A DNA stretch of 64,000 nucleotides, from assembly GCA_035772735.1 (NCBI GenBank), contig JASDFA010000003.1:127923001-127987000 (forward strand). Direction: 5' to 3'. This DNA comes from Datura wrightii. Lineage: Eukaryota; Streptophyta; Magnoliopsida; Solanales; Solanaceae. Below, one piece after another: positions 1 to 10,373 of the stretch (position 1 is the stretch's first letter; every line of letters starts with the position of its first letter). The notes under the pieces are model-generated. The model ran no database searches. It saw only the letters and a program-made list of their open reading frames with translations, and was not told the origin of the DNA. A program made the position numbers and the translations under genes.

Positions 1-735
1 CACAAATGAGTGGCTAATTCCTCTCCTTGCTGAGGTTATGAACAATTGTGATGAAATTTGATTATTGATTATCTGGTTTTTCATCTTTTCTTCCATGTTG
101 TTCTATTAATTCTTGTTCTTACTGCATTGGTGTGTGGCCTACATTAATGTACATCTAAAAAGTCCGGTTTCACTCGAGAGAGCATGAAATTGGAAAGTTG
201 TGAATTAATAGGATATGTTCTTTACTTGATTTGGGAAAATTGGGTCTGGATTTGCTTTCAGGATAGAAATATACCTGAAAGTCGTATTAGTCAATTTAGG
301 AATCGGAATCGTATGGCTAGGACATGAATTGCATTTGATCACAGAAATGTATACGGATGGTTCATGATTCTTAAGTGAGATTAAATACGAGTGTTTTAAT
401 CTCGTGGCAATTGTTCTTGGCTAGCAACAGGAAGAAAAGATTAACCAATTTATGATGATAATCAGTTTCATTACATGTTCGTTTAACCTCAGCATGCTTT
501 CATCCATAGTTCAGATTCAAAGTAGATAATTGTTCTTAGTTTTAGTATAAAAATTTATAAAACAAACTATTAACTTTTTTGTTACGTTGTTGTCGGCATA
601 TTTAGAAGTAAAATATAGTATACTTGAGCAAATTGCACTTAATCCAAGTCCCTGTGGGATCGATACTTGGCTTACTAAAGCCACTTACTACTTGTTCGAC
701 CACGTGCACTTGCGTGTCGGTTTTATAACCCAAAA
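1..735 (+). repeat. 3' part of an Athila-like LTR
   Basis: No coding region. The stretch ends with wording close to the LTR end of element 2: a phrase of the type 'gtccctgtgggatcgatac', then 'gccactta', 'ctacttgt' and a GTGCACTTGCG run near 640-715. It also shares 'tcaggatagaaatatacct' (262-280) with both LTRs of element 2. It is therefore read as the right-hand part of an Athila-related LTR in + orientation, cut off by the window start. The end is approximate, because host integrase sequence takes over between about 720 and 750. No primer site follows it, so it is a solo LTR, a 3' LTR or a fragment. Confidence 0.6.
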
Positions 736-1571
736 CCACCTGACTCTCGTTAAGCTCAAGTGAAGCTCAGCACATCGTTTCATCCGCAAATGGATGGCCA
801 AACCGAATGAGCAATCCAGACTCTCGAGCACATGTTGAGAACATGTGTAATGGATTTCAAAAGTACCTGGGATGATTATTTGCCCTTGATCGAATTTTCT
901 TATAATAACAACTATCACTCTAGCATCCAGATGGCACCGTTCGAGGATCTTTATGGATGAAGGTGTAGATTTCCCATTGGATGGTTTGAGGTTGGTGAGG
1001 CAGCTATGATAGGGCCTGATTCGGTTCATGAGGCTACGGTAAAGGTTCAGTTGATAAGGAACCGGTAGAAAACCGCTCAGAGTCGTCAAAAGTCATATGT
1101 GGATGTGAGAAGAAGATATTTAGAGTTTGAGGTAGACGATTGGGTATTTCTAAAGGTATCTCTCATGAAAGGAGTCATGTAGTTTGGGAAGAAATGAAAA
1201 CTCAGTCCCCTCTATGTTGGTCCCTACCATATCACGAGAAGAGTTCGTAAGGTAGCGTATGAGTTGGACCTGCCCTCAGAGTTATCTTCTGTACATCCCG
1301 TGTTTCATGTGTCGCTTTTGAAAAAGTGCTTGGGAGATCCAGCTCTAGTAGTCCCGGTGGACAGCGTCGTTGTAAAAGATAGCCTCAACTATGAAGAAGT
1401 TCCTGTGGAAATATTAGACCATCAAGTTCAGAGACTAAGGAATAAAGAAGTAGCTTCAGTTAAAGTACTATCAAGAAATCAGCATGTTGAAGGAGCTACA
1501 TGGGAAGCCGAAGTGGATATGATGGCTAGATACCCGCATTTGTTCTCTACCGGCTCAGTTTCGACTTGAGG
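735..1571 (+). pseudogene. Chromovirus B integrase C-terminus and chromodomain, broken
   Basis: This is the end of a Ty3/gypsy (Tekay/Del-like) polyprotein. Readable pieces in order are the integrase core end (HPQMDGQTE, then LEHMLRTCVMDF and YHSSIQMAPFEDLYG), the C-terminal beta-rich part (YVDVRRR, VDDWVFLKVS, HPVFHVSLLKKC) and a chromodomain-like tail (VEILDHQVQRLRNKEVASVKVLSRN...EGATWEAEVDM). Several in-frame stops and shifts lie before 1264; the last 101 codons are open and stop at 1567-1569. The chromodomain is thought to guide insertion into heterochromatin. The upstream integrase core is missing, replaced by the LTR at 1-735. Confidence 0.88.
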
Positions 1572-1776
1572 TATCAGTTGTGCTCTATGACTCTATTTAT
1601 TTTTCATGTCCAGTTTCATGTATTCAAGTTACCTTTATGTGTATGAATGTGTATGTGAAGTATGAGATCAGTTCAGCTATGTGATATGAATTTGAGGTAG
1701 TCATTCTGAAAATTATGGTTAAAATGATCAGTATTTGAATATGATAATTGCATGTCTCTGTTTTCTTCTTGTTCCT

Positions 1777-1811
1777 ACATTCGAGGATGAATGTTCCCAA
1801 GGGAGAGATAT
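1777..1811 (+). promoter_or_regulatory. PPT with upstream hairpin, chromovirus B
   Basis: ACATTCGAGGATGAATGT (1777-1794) is a perfect 6-bp stem around GAGGAT. The purine run AAGGGAGAGATA (1799-1810) follows and the LTR starts at 1812. The purine run is the expected polypurine tract priming plus-strand DNA synthesis. Hairpins in the same place, with different stems but an AGGA-type loop, occur in other elements of the window. Confidence 0.75.
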
Positions 1812-2875
1812 TGTAATACCTGAAAAGTACGTAAGAATAGACCCGGAAGTTGAAAAGTTGAAAACTGCAGAACTTGGGAAAAAATTTCACAGGCCGGGCC
1901 ATGGAACCACTTGTGGTAACAAACCATGAGTCCTTGGCTAGGGAAGGCTGAGTGGCCGCGGAGACAAAAAACGACATAACGACTTGTTGTTGGGAACAAC
2001 GATCCACTGTCAGCAGGCGATGGAAGAGGTTGGGTTCAGCAGGTGGCATACGACAGTCCTTCCAACGATTCGTTGTGGGTTGTAACGAGTCGTTGTTACC
2101 GGTTGTTGTTTTGGTGCAAGAATTTCCAGTGTAGATGATGGACCGAGACCACGACTCGTTGGAAGGAACCACGAGTTGCGGTGAGGCCTGTGGTAAGCAG
2201 GTTCAGATTTTGTGATGAGCAAACAACGGACGATGTAATGGATCATTTTTTCTGAGGATGAGTCATCCTGTCCATCCATTGGTCAGTTCCGAAATTAAGC
2301 TACAGCAGTGCAAACCACGAGCGATAGAATGGGTTGTCGTTAGCTCTAAAGACCCGTTGGCTCCGTCGGTTAGGTCAACCCAGCCAGTTTTCAGGGCAGA
2401 TTCATTAAGGGCATGTTCGACTTTTCCACACTATGAGACCCTAAAGTACGTCGTTTTAGCTTATGAAAGGTGATTTATTAGGGGGATAATTTATTCTAAT
2501 TCCCCATTCATGCATGCAATAACATAGAGAGGTTATCTAAGGTGCTTCAACGCTTTTCTCTTCATTCTTCCAATTTCCTTCTTGGGCAATCAAGAGAAGT
2601 TAAGAACCAGTTATTCTCAGGTATGTAAGGCTATCAATGGGTGATTTCTTCCACACCCATGCCCATCCTCTGATTTTTTTAAAATTTTTTTATTAAAAAC
2701 TCATGGGGTTTTGAAGATGATTTTTATAAAAGTCTAATAATTTGATAATGGGTTTTGTGCTTTTAGAATCTCATCATAATCTATGGGTTTTGATCAGTTT
2801 TCATTATGTAAACCATTTATAATTTTATCGATTTTGAGTTCTATGAAATTGAGTTCTTCAAATGGTGTCTATTGA
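1812..2875 (+). repeat. 3' LTR of chromovirus B, truncated
   Basis: It begins TGTAATACC directly after the PPT, the usual start of this LTR family. Positions 2545-2665 align by eye with 38420-38510 in the 3' LTR of chromovirus A (the 'caggtatgta...gatttcttc' stretch). It carries words of the type ACGACTCGTT and CGTTGTT at 1970-2170. It breaks off at about 2875, where reverse transcriptase sequence of another copy starts with no LTR end, so an illegitimate junction is likely. Confidence 0.7.
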
Positions 2876-3781
2876 GGGTGTGCAGGTGGACTCTCAAAAG
2901 ATAGAAGCGATGAAGAATTGGCCTACACCTATTAGTCCAACAGATATTAGGAGCTTGTTATGTTTAGTTGGCTAGTATAGGAGGTTCATAGAGGGATTTT
3001 CATCTATTGCAGCATCGTTGACTAAGTTGACCTAGAAGAAGGTCAAATTTCAATAGTTGGATGCTTGTGAGAAAATCTTTCAGGAGTTAAAGACTCGACT
3101 CACATCATCCCCCAGTATTGAACCTACTAGAGGGCACGAATGGATTTTTTGTGTAGAGTGTTGCCTCTAGGAATAGTCTTGGTTGTGTGTTGATGCAGCA
3201 TGGCAAGGTTATCGCTTATGCCTCTAGGCAGCTTAAAACTCATGAGAAGAATTATCCGATGTATGAAATAGAGTTGGCAACTATGGTGTTTGCTTTGAAG
3301 ATTTGGAGACACTATTTGTATAGGGTGCATGTGGATGTGTTCAAGGACCAAGAGAGCCTTCAGTACGTGTTCACTCAGAAGGACCTAAATTTGCGGCAAA
3401 GGAGATGGATATACCATCTCTAGGACTATGACATGAGCGTCCTTTATCATTTGAGCAAGGCCAATGTAGTGACATATTCACTTAGTAGGCTGTCCATGGA
3501 GAGTGTGTCTCATGTCGAGAATGGAAAAAAGGAGTTGGCAAAGGATGTCCATAGGCTTGTTCACTTAGGGGTTTGCCTTACAGATTTTACGGACTGTGGT
3601 GTCATCATTCTGAATGGGCCAAAATACGCATTGGTGTTGGAAGTCAAAGTTAGAGGAAGCGGTACGGAATCAGAAAGTAGAGGTTTTCTCCCAAGGGGAA
3701 GATGGTGTAGTCCGATATTAGGGTCGATTATGTGTACCAGCTGTAGGTGACTTGAGAGAGCAGATATTGAACGAGGCTCAT
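2876..3781 (+). pseudogene. Chromovirus A RT end, RNase H and integrase start, broken
   Basis: Ty3/gypsy pol fragment. About 2885-3130 encodes the RT connection region (VDSQKIEAMKNWPTP...YRRFIEGFSSIAASLTKL, with stops). Positions 3190-3510 encode RNase H (LMQHGKVIAYASRQLKTHEKNYPMYEIELATMVFAL, then QRRWIYHL and the LSKANVV-type end). Positions 3735-3781 encode the beginning of the integrase zinc-finger region (DLREQILNEAHR). Element 1 interrupts it at 3782. The same polyprotein resumes near 19630, but about 200 codons of integrase core are missing between the two parts. Confidence 0.85.
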
Positions 3782-4915
3782 CGATAACACTCAAATGACA
3801 CCTCTTACTGAAGTGAGAAGTGGACGTTGTCAATAAAGAACCCAACTAGAGATTGGGGTCGATCCCACAGGGAATAGGGAGAATGGGATTATAGCCGGTA
3901 ATTGAAATTTTGATGTAGTTACTTCAAAATAGGGGGATTCTAAAAGAAATCAATAATAAAAACAAGTATCAAAATTCTGATGTTGAATCAATATTAAAGA
4001 ATAACTAGGGTTGGTGTACCCCATGGGTTCATAACTGCTTTGGGTATACACTCGTGATTATCACCAATACTTATTTATATAACTGATAACTTAGGTTTAT
4101 TCAAACAATCGACCAGTCCCTATTGAATGACTTTACTCAATTACTCGACCAAGTCTCATGAGTGGTTTCAAACTATGCGTTATCACTAAGTTCTAGATAT
4201 AACTATCCTGCGACCACAACTCAAGTTAATACAATGATCATCAAGATCAAGGCTCTGTTGTAATTCTCTTTTCCTAATCTCTACCTCTTCGACCAAAGCA
4301 AGTAAAGAATTTAGACACTTCCTAATGTTGCGCACCGTTAAGAAACGCTTAAGCATGAAGAGAATACAATATAAGTATTCGTATTGGTTTTAAAATAACT
4401 TTGTGTAACCCTATCTTGTTAATCCATCATGGTTTCCATAACCCTAGATATGGAGGTTTTAGCCTCTCATAGCTGTAACGTTGTTAATTGTATTTATGAT
4501 TCAGGACATAAATTAATACTTACAAGAATGAATGAGAAAAATACTTCCTTTAATTATTCCGCAAAATCTTGAAGAACAAGTAGCAAGAACAAGATAAATT
4601 CAAGAAAAGGTTGATCACAGGTTAAATCAGCTCAATTCCCCTACAAATCTCTTCTCTCCTTGTCTTTTTGTGTTTTCTTACTTTTCTACGTTTGTCTATA
4701 GAAAATAAAACCCAAAACAATTTATACAGACACAAGAATCCTTTTCCTAGGCTAACTGGATGAATTTCCATATCTGGTGGTGCAGTCGTCATAAGCCATG
4801 TCGCGATCCATAGAAGCTTCTTACGACCCATAGCTTCCTATCGTACCTTGCATTGTTTGTTGAATTTTTCTAAGTGTTGGATCCTTGTACAATTCATATC
4901 TCCATCTTAAGCTCC
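3782..4915 (-). repeat. 3' LTR of element 1, 5'-truncated
   Basis: It aligns over its whole length with 10374-11501: both carry 'cctcttactgaagtga', the phrase 'tcgatccca...gggaatagggaga', and 'gacacaagaatcc'. The LTR end (minus strand) lies at 3782. At about 4915 similarity to the other LTR stops and ORF2 sequence begins, so the first 370-390 bp of this LTR are deleted. The dominant ORFs here are chance readings. Confidence 0.85.
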
Positions 4916-6383
4916 AACATGGTCAATCTTTTGACTAGCTTTTAGAGGAAGTCCTGTGGTACCAAAGTATATCCTGCTGGTGTCTGGGCCTGCATGCTGG
5001 GCAGTGGTGTAGCTGAGGTGCTGGGAGCTGACTCTGAATAACTTGCGCCTATAGCCGGTGTATCGCTTTTCTCCCGTGTAGTGGGGACATTCACTTGTAC
5101 GTCCCTTGCTGGCTGGGCTACTGGGATAGCTCTGGGAATTTTGGATCTTTTTACCGGGTTCATTTCATCTCGGATAAGGCCTATATCTGCAATCCTTTGG
5201 CCTCCAATCAACCGCTCATCACCTCGTGGAACTCTTACCTCCATACATAATCTGAAAACAAGACTCGGGAATGGGATCGTAGTACTTACTCCCACCGCCC
5301 CATCTCGTATCTCATCCGTTATGATCCTCGAAATATTGATGGGGTAGCGAGACATGAGGCATGTAGCCAAAGCTGCTTTGTCAGCACTCAGTGTGTTATC
5401 ATTGACCGTAGGTGCTAACTGATGGTGCACTAGTGTCCAATAGGCTTTTTCAATGAAGTTCAGTAAATTCTTGGTCACCTGCTTTCCACCTGTAACCCAT
5501 TTAGCTTCATCTTTGCTCTTAGCAATCAGCCCTGCTAGCCATTGCAGCTACTCTGTCACTCAAGCATACCTAGGGATCTAATCTGCTTTATTGCCTCCAC
5601 CGTGTAATCATACTCTAGCATCATCCTGGTAGGCACGAACTGTTGGCTGTACAACAATCGAGCAATGGTCTACTCAGATATATAAGCCTCTCGACCTCGA
5701 ACCATGACAATCTCTAGATGAGGCTGGTCTTTTATCTTTTGTCCCTCTTTTGCCTTCACCTCCATGGTGGCCAAGTAGTTGGCATAAAAATCTCGAACTA
5801 TCTCTTCTATGTACTGTGTTGGAGTCTTGGCCATCCACTAAAAACTGTAGAAGCTAAAAATCCACTTCATCTCCTCAACTTCATTCAATGTGTTTGTGAG
5901 GATACGCGGTTCTTCTTGAATGCTCCTCCGTGGCTTATTTTTGGCGGTGAGAGAGATTCCTTGTTCATATATTTCTTTGGCTCCTGAAACTCTCCACTGG
6001 GTTGTACGGTTTGCTCTGGGTGGGGTATGCTCTTGCGCAACAACAAGAGCCTCTTCCTCTAACTCATCACTGCCGCTTTCCTCTTCACTCTGGGTCTCCC
6101 CTCACCCTTCTTCAGCATTGGAGTCTCTCCCTAACTTTTTTTGTTCCTCTGCAACTCCCTCTTAAGACTGGGGAGCTTGAGCAGATGTGGAAGTGGTTGC
6201 TTCAGCTTGGGCCTTTTCCCTCGCCCTAGTGGTTCTGGTTCCATCGGTGTTCGAGGTGTCTACTTGATACTCCTCAATTGAACCACTAGGTGAGTCTCCT
6301 TCCTTGTCAGAATCCGAGTTAGTTGGTTTATTTATCAGTCTCCTTTGGGTTTTTGTTTTGTTTTCCCTGTGTTTCTATGTCAT
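4916..6383 (-). pseudogene. ORF2 of element 1 (plant-specific transposon-associated protein), broken
   Basis: Homologous by eye to ORF2 of element 3 (25787-27855). Shared blocks are IYEQGISLTAKNKPR, EEMKWIFSFY, REFYANYL-like, and the best conserved stretch KQVTKNLLNFIEKAYWTLVHHQLAPT...LMSRYPINISRIITDEIRDGAVGVSTTIPFPSLVFRLC (inside the 178-codon open stretch 4942-5478). From memory this matches the 'putative plant transposon protein' domain (PF20167-like); its function is unknown. The ATG is at 6383, five bases after a splice-acceptor-like TTCTCTGTAG, but codon 3 is a stop and more stops follow. The 3' end is fused to LTR sequence by a deletion. Confidence 0.75.
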
Positions 6384-6388
6384 TGTAC

Positions 6389-7096
6389 CTACAGAGAAAG
6401 AAGTTAGCATTCCATTTTTGAAAAAGAAGAATTAGAAAGTGGATATTCTGAATTTCATCACGGGTCCTCACTACGGGTCGTACCATGGAGGTACGACTCA
6501 TAAGAAGCCCCAGAGTTGCAACATTTGTCAGTATGGCTCACAGGTACGACTCGTACCATAAAGGTACAATCTGTACTATGAGTCGTCTGATGAAGCCTGA
6601 CATTACTATTTTTCTGAATTTTTCCATGACTCATGGTACGACCCGTAGGTCGATTCCATAAGTCGTAAGAAGGAAATATTCATGAGACTATGTTCAATTT
6701 GGTGGCATGAGTGCTCAATAGGACTCGTATTGGCAACCTACGGTCCGTACTGTGCCTCATACCACTTCAAATTTTCTTTTCTTAGTTTGCAAGGATTCTT
6801 TTTCAATTTTTTAGGGTACTCAGATTTCCCTCCAAATCTAGGCACATCAATGACTCAATTTAACCAAAGCTCAATCCTCCCCTTTTTAACCTACTATCCG
6901 TAACTCATTAAGTTTCGAAACCTCTATTCATCTAGAATCTAGCATCCCTTTAGTTGAAGAAGCATAGTAACAACACGTTGATTATTGTCTATTTTTAAAA
7001 TCAAATTTTCAAACCTAGTGACTGACTCACAGGGGTGTTGGCACCTACAATCGCAATATGTGACTCTTACAATGTGTAACACTATAACACACTTAC
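6389..7096 (-). other. Putative intron before ORF2, element 1
   Basis: On the minus strand a GTAAGT donor lies at 7096-7091 (context TCAA|GTAAGT) and an acceptor TTCTCTGTAG ends at 6389, five bases before the ORF2 ATG. Length is 708 bp. Elements 3 and 5 have the same donor/acceptor arrangement at the same place, 766 and 725 bp long. The intron holds an array of TACGACTCGTA-type words. Splicing is inferred, not seen. Confidence 0.55.
6460..6780. repeat. Array of TACGACTCGTA-type palindromic words, element 1 (inside intron)
   Basis: Repeated near-palindromic 11-mers and half-words of the types TACGACTCGTA, TACGGGTCGTA and CCTACGGTCCGTA occur every 15-50 bases, often as GGTACGACTCGTACC, which can fold back on itself. 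The same words recur at 7328-7580, 19246-19625, 24420-24765, 25360-25705 and 29640-30070. Confidence 0.8.
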
Positions 7097-7261
7097 TTGA
7101 TTGATGATTCATCAATGACAAATGATAGTGTGGGGTTTTCTGAGCTTGGGTCGAGCAAGAATTTTGCTTGATTCTTTCGGTGTTGTTGAAATATGGGTAG
7201 GGGAAAGTGAGGTTGAGTCATGTGTTTGAATGCTTGAGCATGGGAGAAGGGGTTTATGGGG

Positions 7262-7269
7262 TTTAAATA
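7262..7269 (-). promoter_or_regulatory. TATA-like box upstream of ORF2, element 1
   Basis: TATTTAAA on the minus strand, followed downstream by CCTTCTCCCATGC. Element 3 has TATTTAAA at 24816-24823 followed by the same CCTTCTCCCATGC text. Its place about 170 bases before the splice donor and 880 before the ORF2 ATG suggests an internal promoter for ORF2. Confidence 0.5.
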
Positions 7270-7327
7270 GGCAAGGGAAAGTTTTAAAAAATTTGGGCTG
7301 AGTCGGGTATTAAAGAAAATTTTAACC

Positions 7328-7580
7328 TGTCACGACTCGTACCACGAGTTGTAAGAAGAACCTACGGCTCGTCCCTTGGACTCGTATGCAGCCTGTTAAT
7401 GAAAACTTACCTGGCGACCTACGAATACATCGTACGACTCGTACCATCAAGCTACGGTCCGTAGGGTGAATCGTAGGTCAGAGCTTGGGATTAGTTTTTT
7501 CTGCACCTCACCACAACTGCTGCTACGACTCGTAGGATCTCATCATGAGTCGTACTGAGAGCCATAGTAGCTGATGTTTC
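7328..7580. repeat. Second array of TACGACTCGTA-type words, element 1
   Basis: Contains CACGACTCGTACCACGAG, CGTACGACTCGTACC, CTACGGTCCGTAG, CTACGACTCGTAG and ATGAGTCGTACTG. The array sits between the hairpin motifs and the TATA-like box of the ORF2 unit, i.e. in a promoter-proximal position. No coding potential. Confidence 0.8.
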
Positions 7581-7631
7581 AACCTCCTATTTTTAATTTT
7601 CCCTGCACACTGAGCACACATTAGTTCAATA

Positions 7632-7766
7632 ACTTGGGTTTCCTCCCAAGAAGCGCTTGATTTAATGTCACGGCACGACGAAGGTAGCCTGGTTACTCAG
7701 ACTTCACCAATCTACTACTTAGGTTGCCTCCCAAGAAGCTCCGGATTTAACGTCGCGGCACGACGC
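7632..7766 (-). promoter_or_regulatory. Two tandem copies of the double-hairpin motif, element 1
   Basis: Minus-strand copies at 7766-7718 and 7680-7632. Each has a first stem of the CGTCG...CGACG type, the linker TTAAAT, a CTTCTTGGGAGG segment and a second stem CTTGGG...CCCAAG. In copy 1 the second stem is CTTGGG/CCTAAG (G-U pair kept). In copy 2 the loop is AGGAAA and the stem perfect. The motif lies just after the gag-protease stop, as in elements 2-5. Confidence 0.75.
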
Positions 7767-7781
7767 AAATCTCTTGACTAA

Positions 7782-10253
7782 TCATAATTCGTCAAGTGAT
7801 TCATACTCATCCTCCAGTGCTGAGATCACACTAAATTCCTTGGGTTGCTTCATTGTCTTGCAGATGTTGAATGTGACCTCTTCTTGATTCAGCCTAAACT
7901 TCAATAGGCCAGCTTCCACATCTACTAGAGCTATTCCGGTCGCAAGGAATGGTCACCCAAAAAGATGGGGACCTTATAATCTACCTCGCAATCAAAAATC
8001 ATGAAGTCTGCTAGGAATATAAATTTATGTACCTTGACAAGAACATCGATTAGGATGCCCACCAGTTTCTTAACTGTTCTGTCGGCCATCAGTAGCCACA
8101 TGTTGGTCGGTGTGGGGGTTCCCAATCCTAATATCTTGAATACAGCCAAGGGCATCAAATTAATGCTAGCTCCCAGATCATAGAGTGCCCTTGCAAACTC
8201 GACATTGCCAATCATACATGGTATAGTGAAGGCACCTGGGTCCTCCTTTTTCTATGCTAAGATCCTTGTAGCTATGGCATTGGAGTGACGCACATTGTCA
8301 AGAGGTTCATAGCTTACAAATCTCTTCTTCGTCACCAGGTCTGTCATAAACTTTGCATATCCTAGAATCTTCTCCAATGCTTCGACCAATGGTATGTTCA
8401 CAGACAGTTGCTTAAGCATTGAAAGGAATTTCTAGAACTTACCATTCTCCACCTTCTTCTTCATCCTTTGGGGGAATGGTGGTGGTGGTCGTGGGATAGG
8501 TTTTTGCACTTGTGTTGCCCCTTGATCCATGTTAGGTTCCTTTTCACCTCTCGAGGCCTCTTGCAACTCACCAGTCTCTTTTTCAACACTTATATCATCA
8601 TCCTCCATTATGCTCTCTTTCTTCTATTCAACTTCAACTGGAAACAGGGGGTCAATTGTGGTTTTACCACTCCTAGTCATCACTGCTATATAATGTGCAT
8701 CATTCTTTGGATTTTGGACAGTGTTGCTAAGTAGCATACCCTTTTGTCTAGGGTTCATTAATGCTGACAGTTGCCCAAGTTGGTGTTGAATTTGCGTGAT
8801 GGAGGTAGCATGAGATTCAACTTTCTAACCCATACTTTACAAGTCACCTCGGATCTCCTTCAGCTGATCATCAGTGGACCTTACCTTCTTTAACATCCAA
8901 GCCATCATGCTTTCCAACTTTGATTGCCCAGCCTCCCCTTCTCGTGCATTAGGAGGCACATAGAATCCAGCTCGGTCATTGTGATATCCATTATTTCGCC
9001 TCCAATCTCCTTCACGCTCACGACCTCGGTTCCTATCTCTGAACCCGTTTCTGTTATAGTTCTCTCTATACTAGTTCCGACCTTGATTTCTAGAACCTTG
9101 GCGCCAATTGTCTTATCTAGATGCTTGGGCGTTGGTTCAAAAAACTACCACCTAGATATCCAAGAAGTTTGCCTCCTCCTCAGAATCAGAGTGATCAGCT
9201 CCTTGCTCCCTTTCTTGAGTACCCACTGCATTGACCTATTTGGCTCTGGCTCCCACAATATGCTTTGTCAGCAAGTCTGATGATGTGCGTATATGAGCCA
9301 GCTCCTGGTCGCGCTCTTCTTCTTTTTTCGTTGGTCTGTAGTCAAACCAACAACATATGTGCCTGCCACTGCATCAACCTCCCTCGTATGCCAGGCCTTG
9401 TTTGTCTTAGTCACCCTGTCAAGAATGGTGGCAGTGTACTCCCAGGTGTGACTCATGAATGCTCCTCCAGGTACTGTGTTTGCTACAGCCTTGGTGCTAT
9501 TGTTCAAACACCGGTAAAAAATTTCCAACAAACTATCATCTGGGATTTTGTGGTTGGGGCACTTAGTCAACTTCTTATTGAATCTCAACCAAGTTTCATG
9601 AAGTGCCTCAGTTTTAATCTGTCGAAAATTATAGATCTCATCTTTTAGCTGTAACATCCTGGATGGTGGAAAGAATCTCTCCAAAAAGTCCTGTTTAAGC
9701 TCCCTCCAGTTGGTTATGGAGTCTTTGGGAAACTCCGATAACCACAAGGTAGCTTCCCTTGATAGAGAAAAAGGGAAGAGTCTAAGCCGTATTGCATCCT
9801 GGCTTACTCCAGACAACCTGTACGCGTTGCATATTTCTACGAAGTTCATCAAGTGTAGGTTGGCGTCATCCACTGACCACTGAACACTCCTTTCATATTT
9901 AGAAACTGAATCATGGTGCTTGTAATGTCGAATTTAGCCCCAGCGGGCAGTGGTGGTGGCACAATTGCTCCAATCAACCTGACTTCATCAATGTCCGGGT
10001 CATCATCATCATTATAGAACTGAGGGGCAAATCTAGGAGCTCTGTTGCCCCTCCCTTGTCGACTAGCATTGACCATTTCATCTCTTTCATCTTCATCATG
10101 CTGTAGTGCAGCTTGCCAAGCATGCTTGGCTTTCCTAGCTTCTTCAGCTATGCGGGCTTCTCTTTACTCGTGGTTTTTCATTCTATGCAGTGCTCTTTTG
10201 ATTTCTAGATTTAGTGGAACAAGGGGATCTCCTCTACTCCGAGTGCTTGGCAT
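7782..10253 (-). pseudogene. gag-protease of element 1, broken
   Basis: The start ATG at 10253 gives MPSTRSRGDPLVPL, the same start phrase as element 3. A stop follows at about codon 37, and a frameshift near 9870 joins two open stretches (10076-9849 and 9873-9268). These carry the gag core (MIQFLNMKGVFSG, LFPFSLSREATLWLSEFP, FLERFFPPSRM, TLLDRVTK-like). The acid protease lies at 8215-7931 (ARALYDLGASINLMPLAVFKILGLG, catalytic triad form D-L-G). The reading ends with a stop at 7784-7782. No CCHC knuckle is recognisable. Capsid and protease only; enzymes must come from elsewhere. Confidence 0.85.
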
Positions 10254-10350
10254 TCACCGAAGAACAACCTGTGGATATCAAAATTAAAATAATTAAGGAA
10301 ATAACTACCAAAAAGTTAATTACAAGCTAATAACCTAGTTTTAGCCATAT

Positions 10351-10368
10351 TCCCCGACAACGGCACCA
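10351..10368 (-). promoter_or_regulatory. Primer binding site, element 1
   Basis: Minus strand TGGTGCCGTTGTCGGGGA, five bases inside the LTR end at 10374. It matches the 3' end of tRNA-Asp as used by Athila elements with two changes. It fixes element orientation and the LTR end. Confidence 0.85.
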
Positions 10369-10373
10369 CTTTT

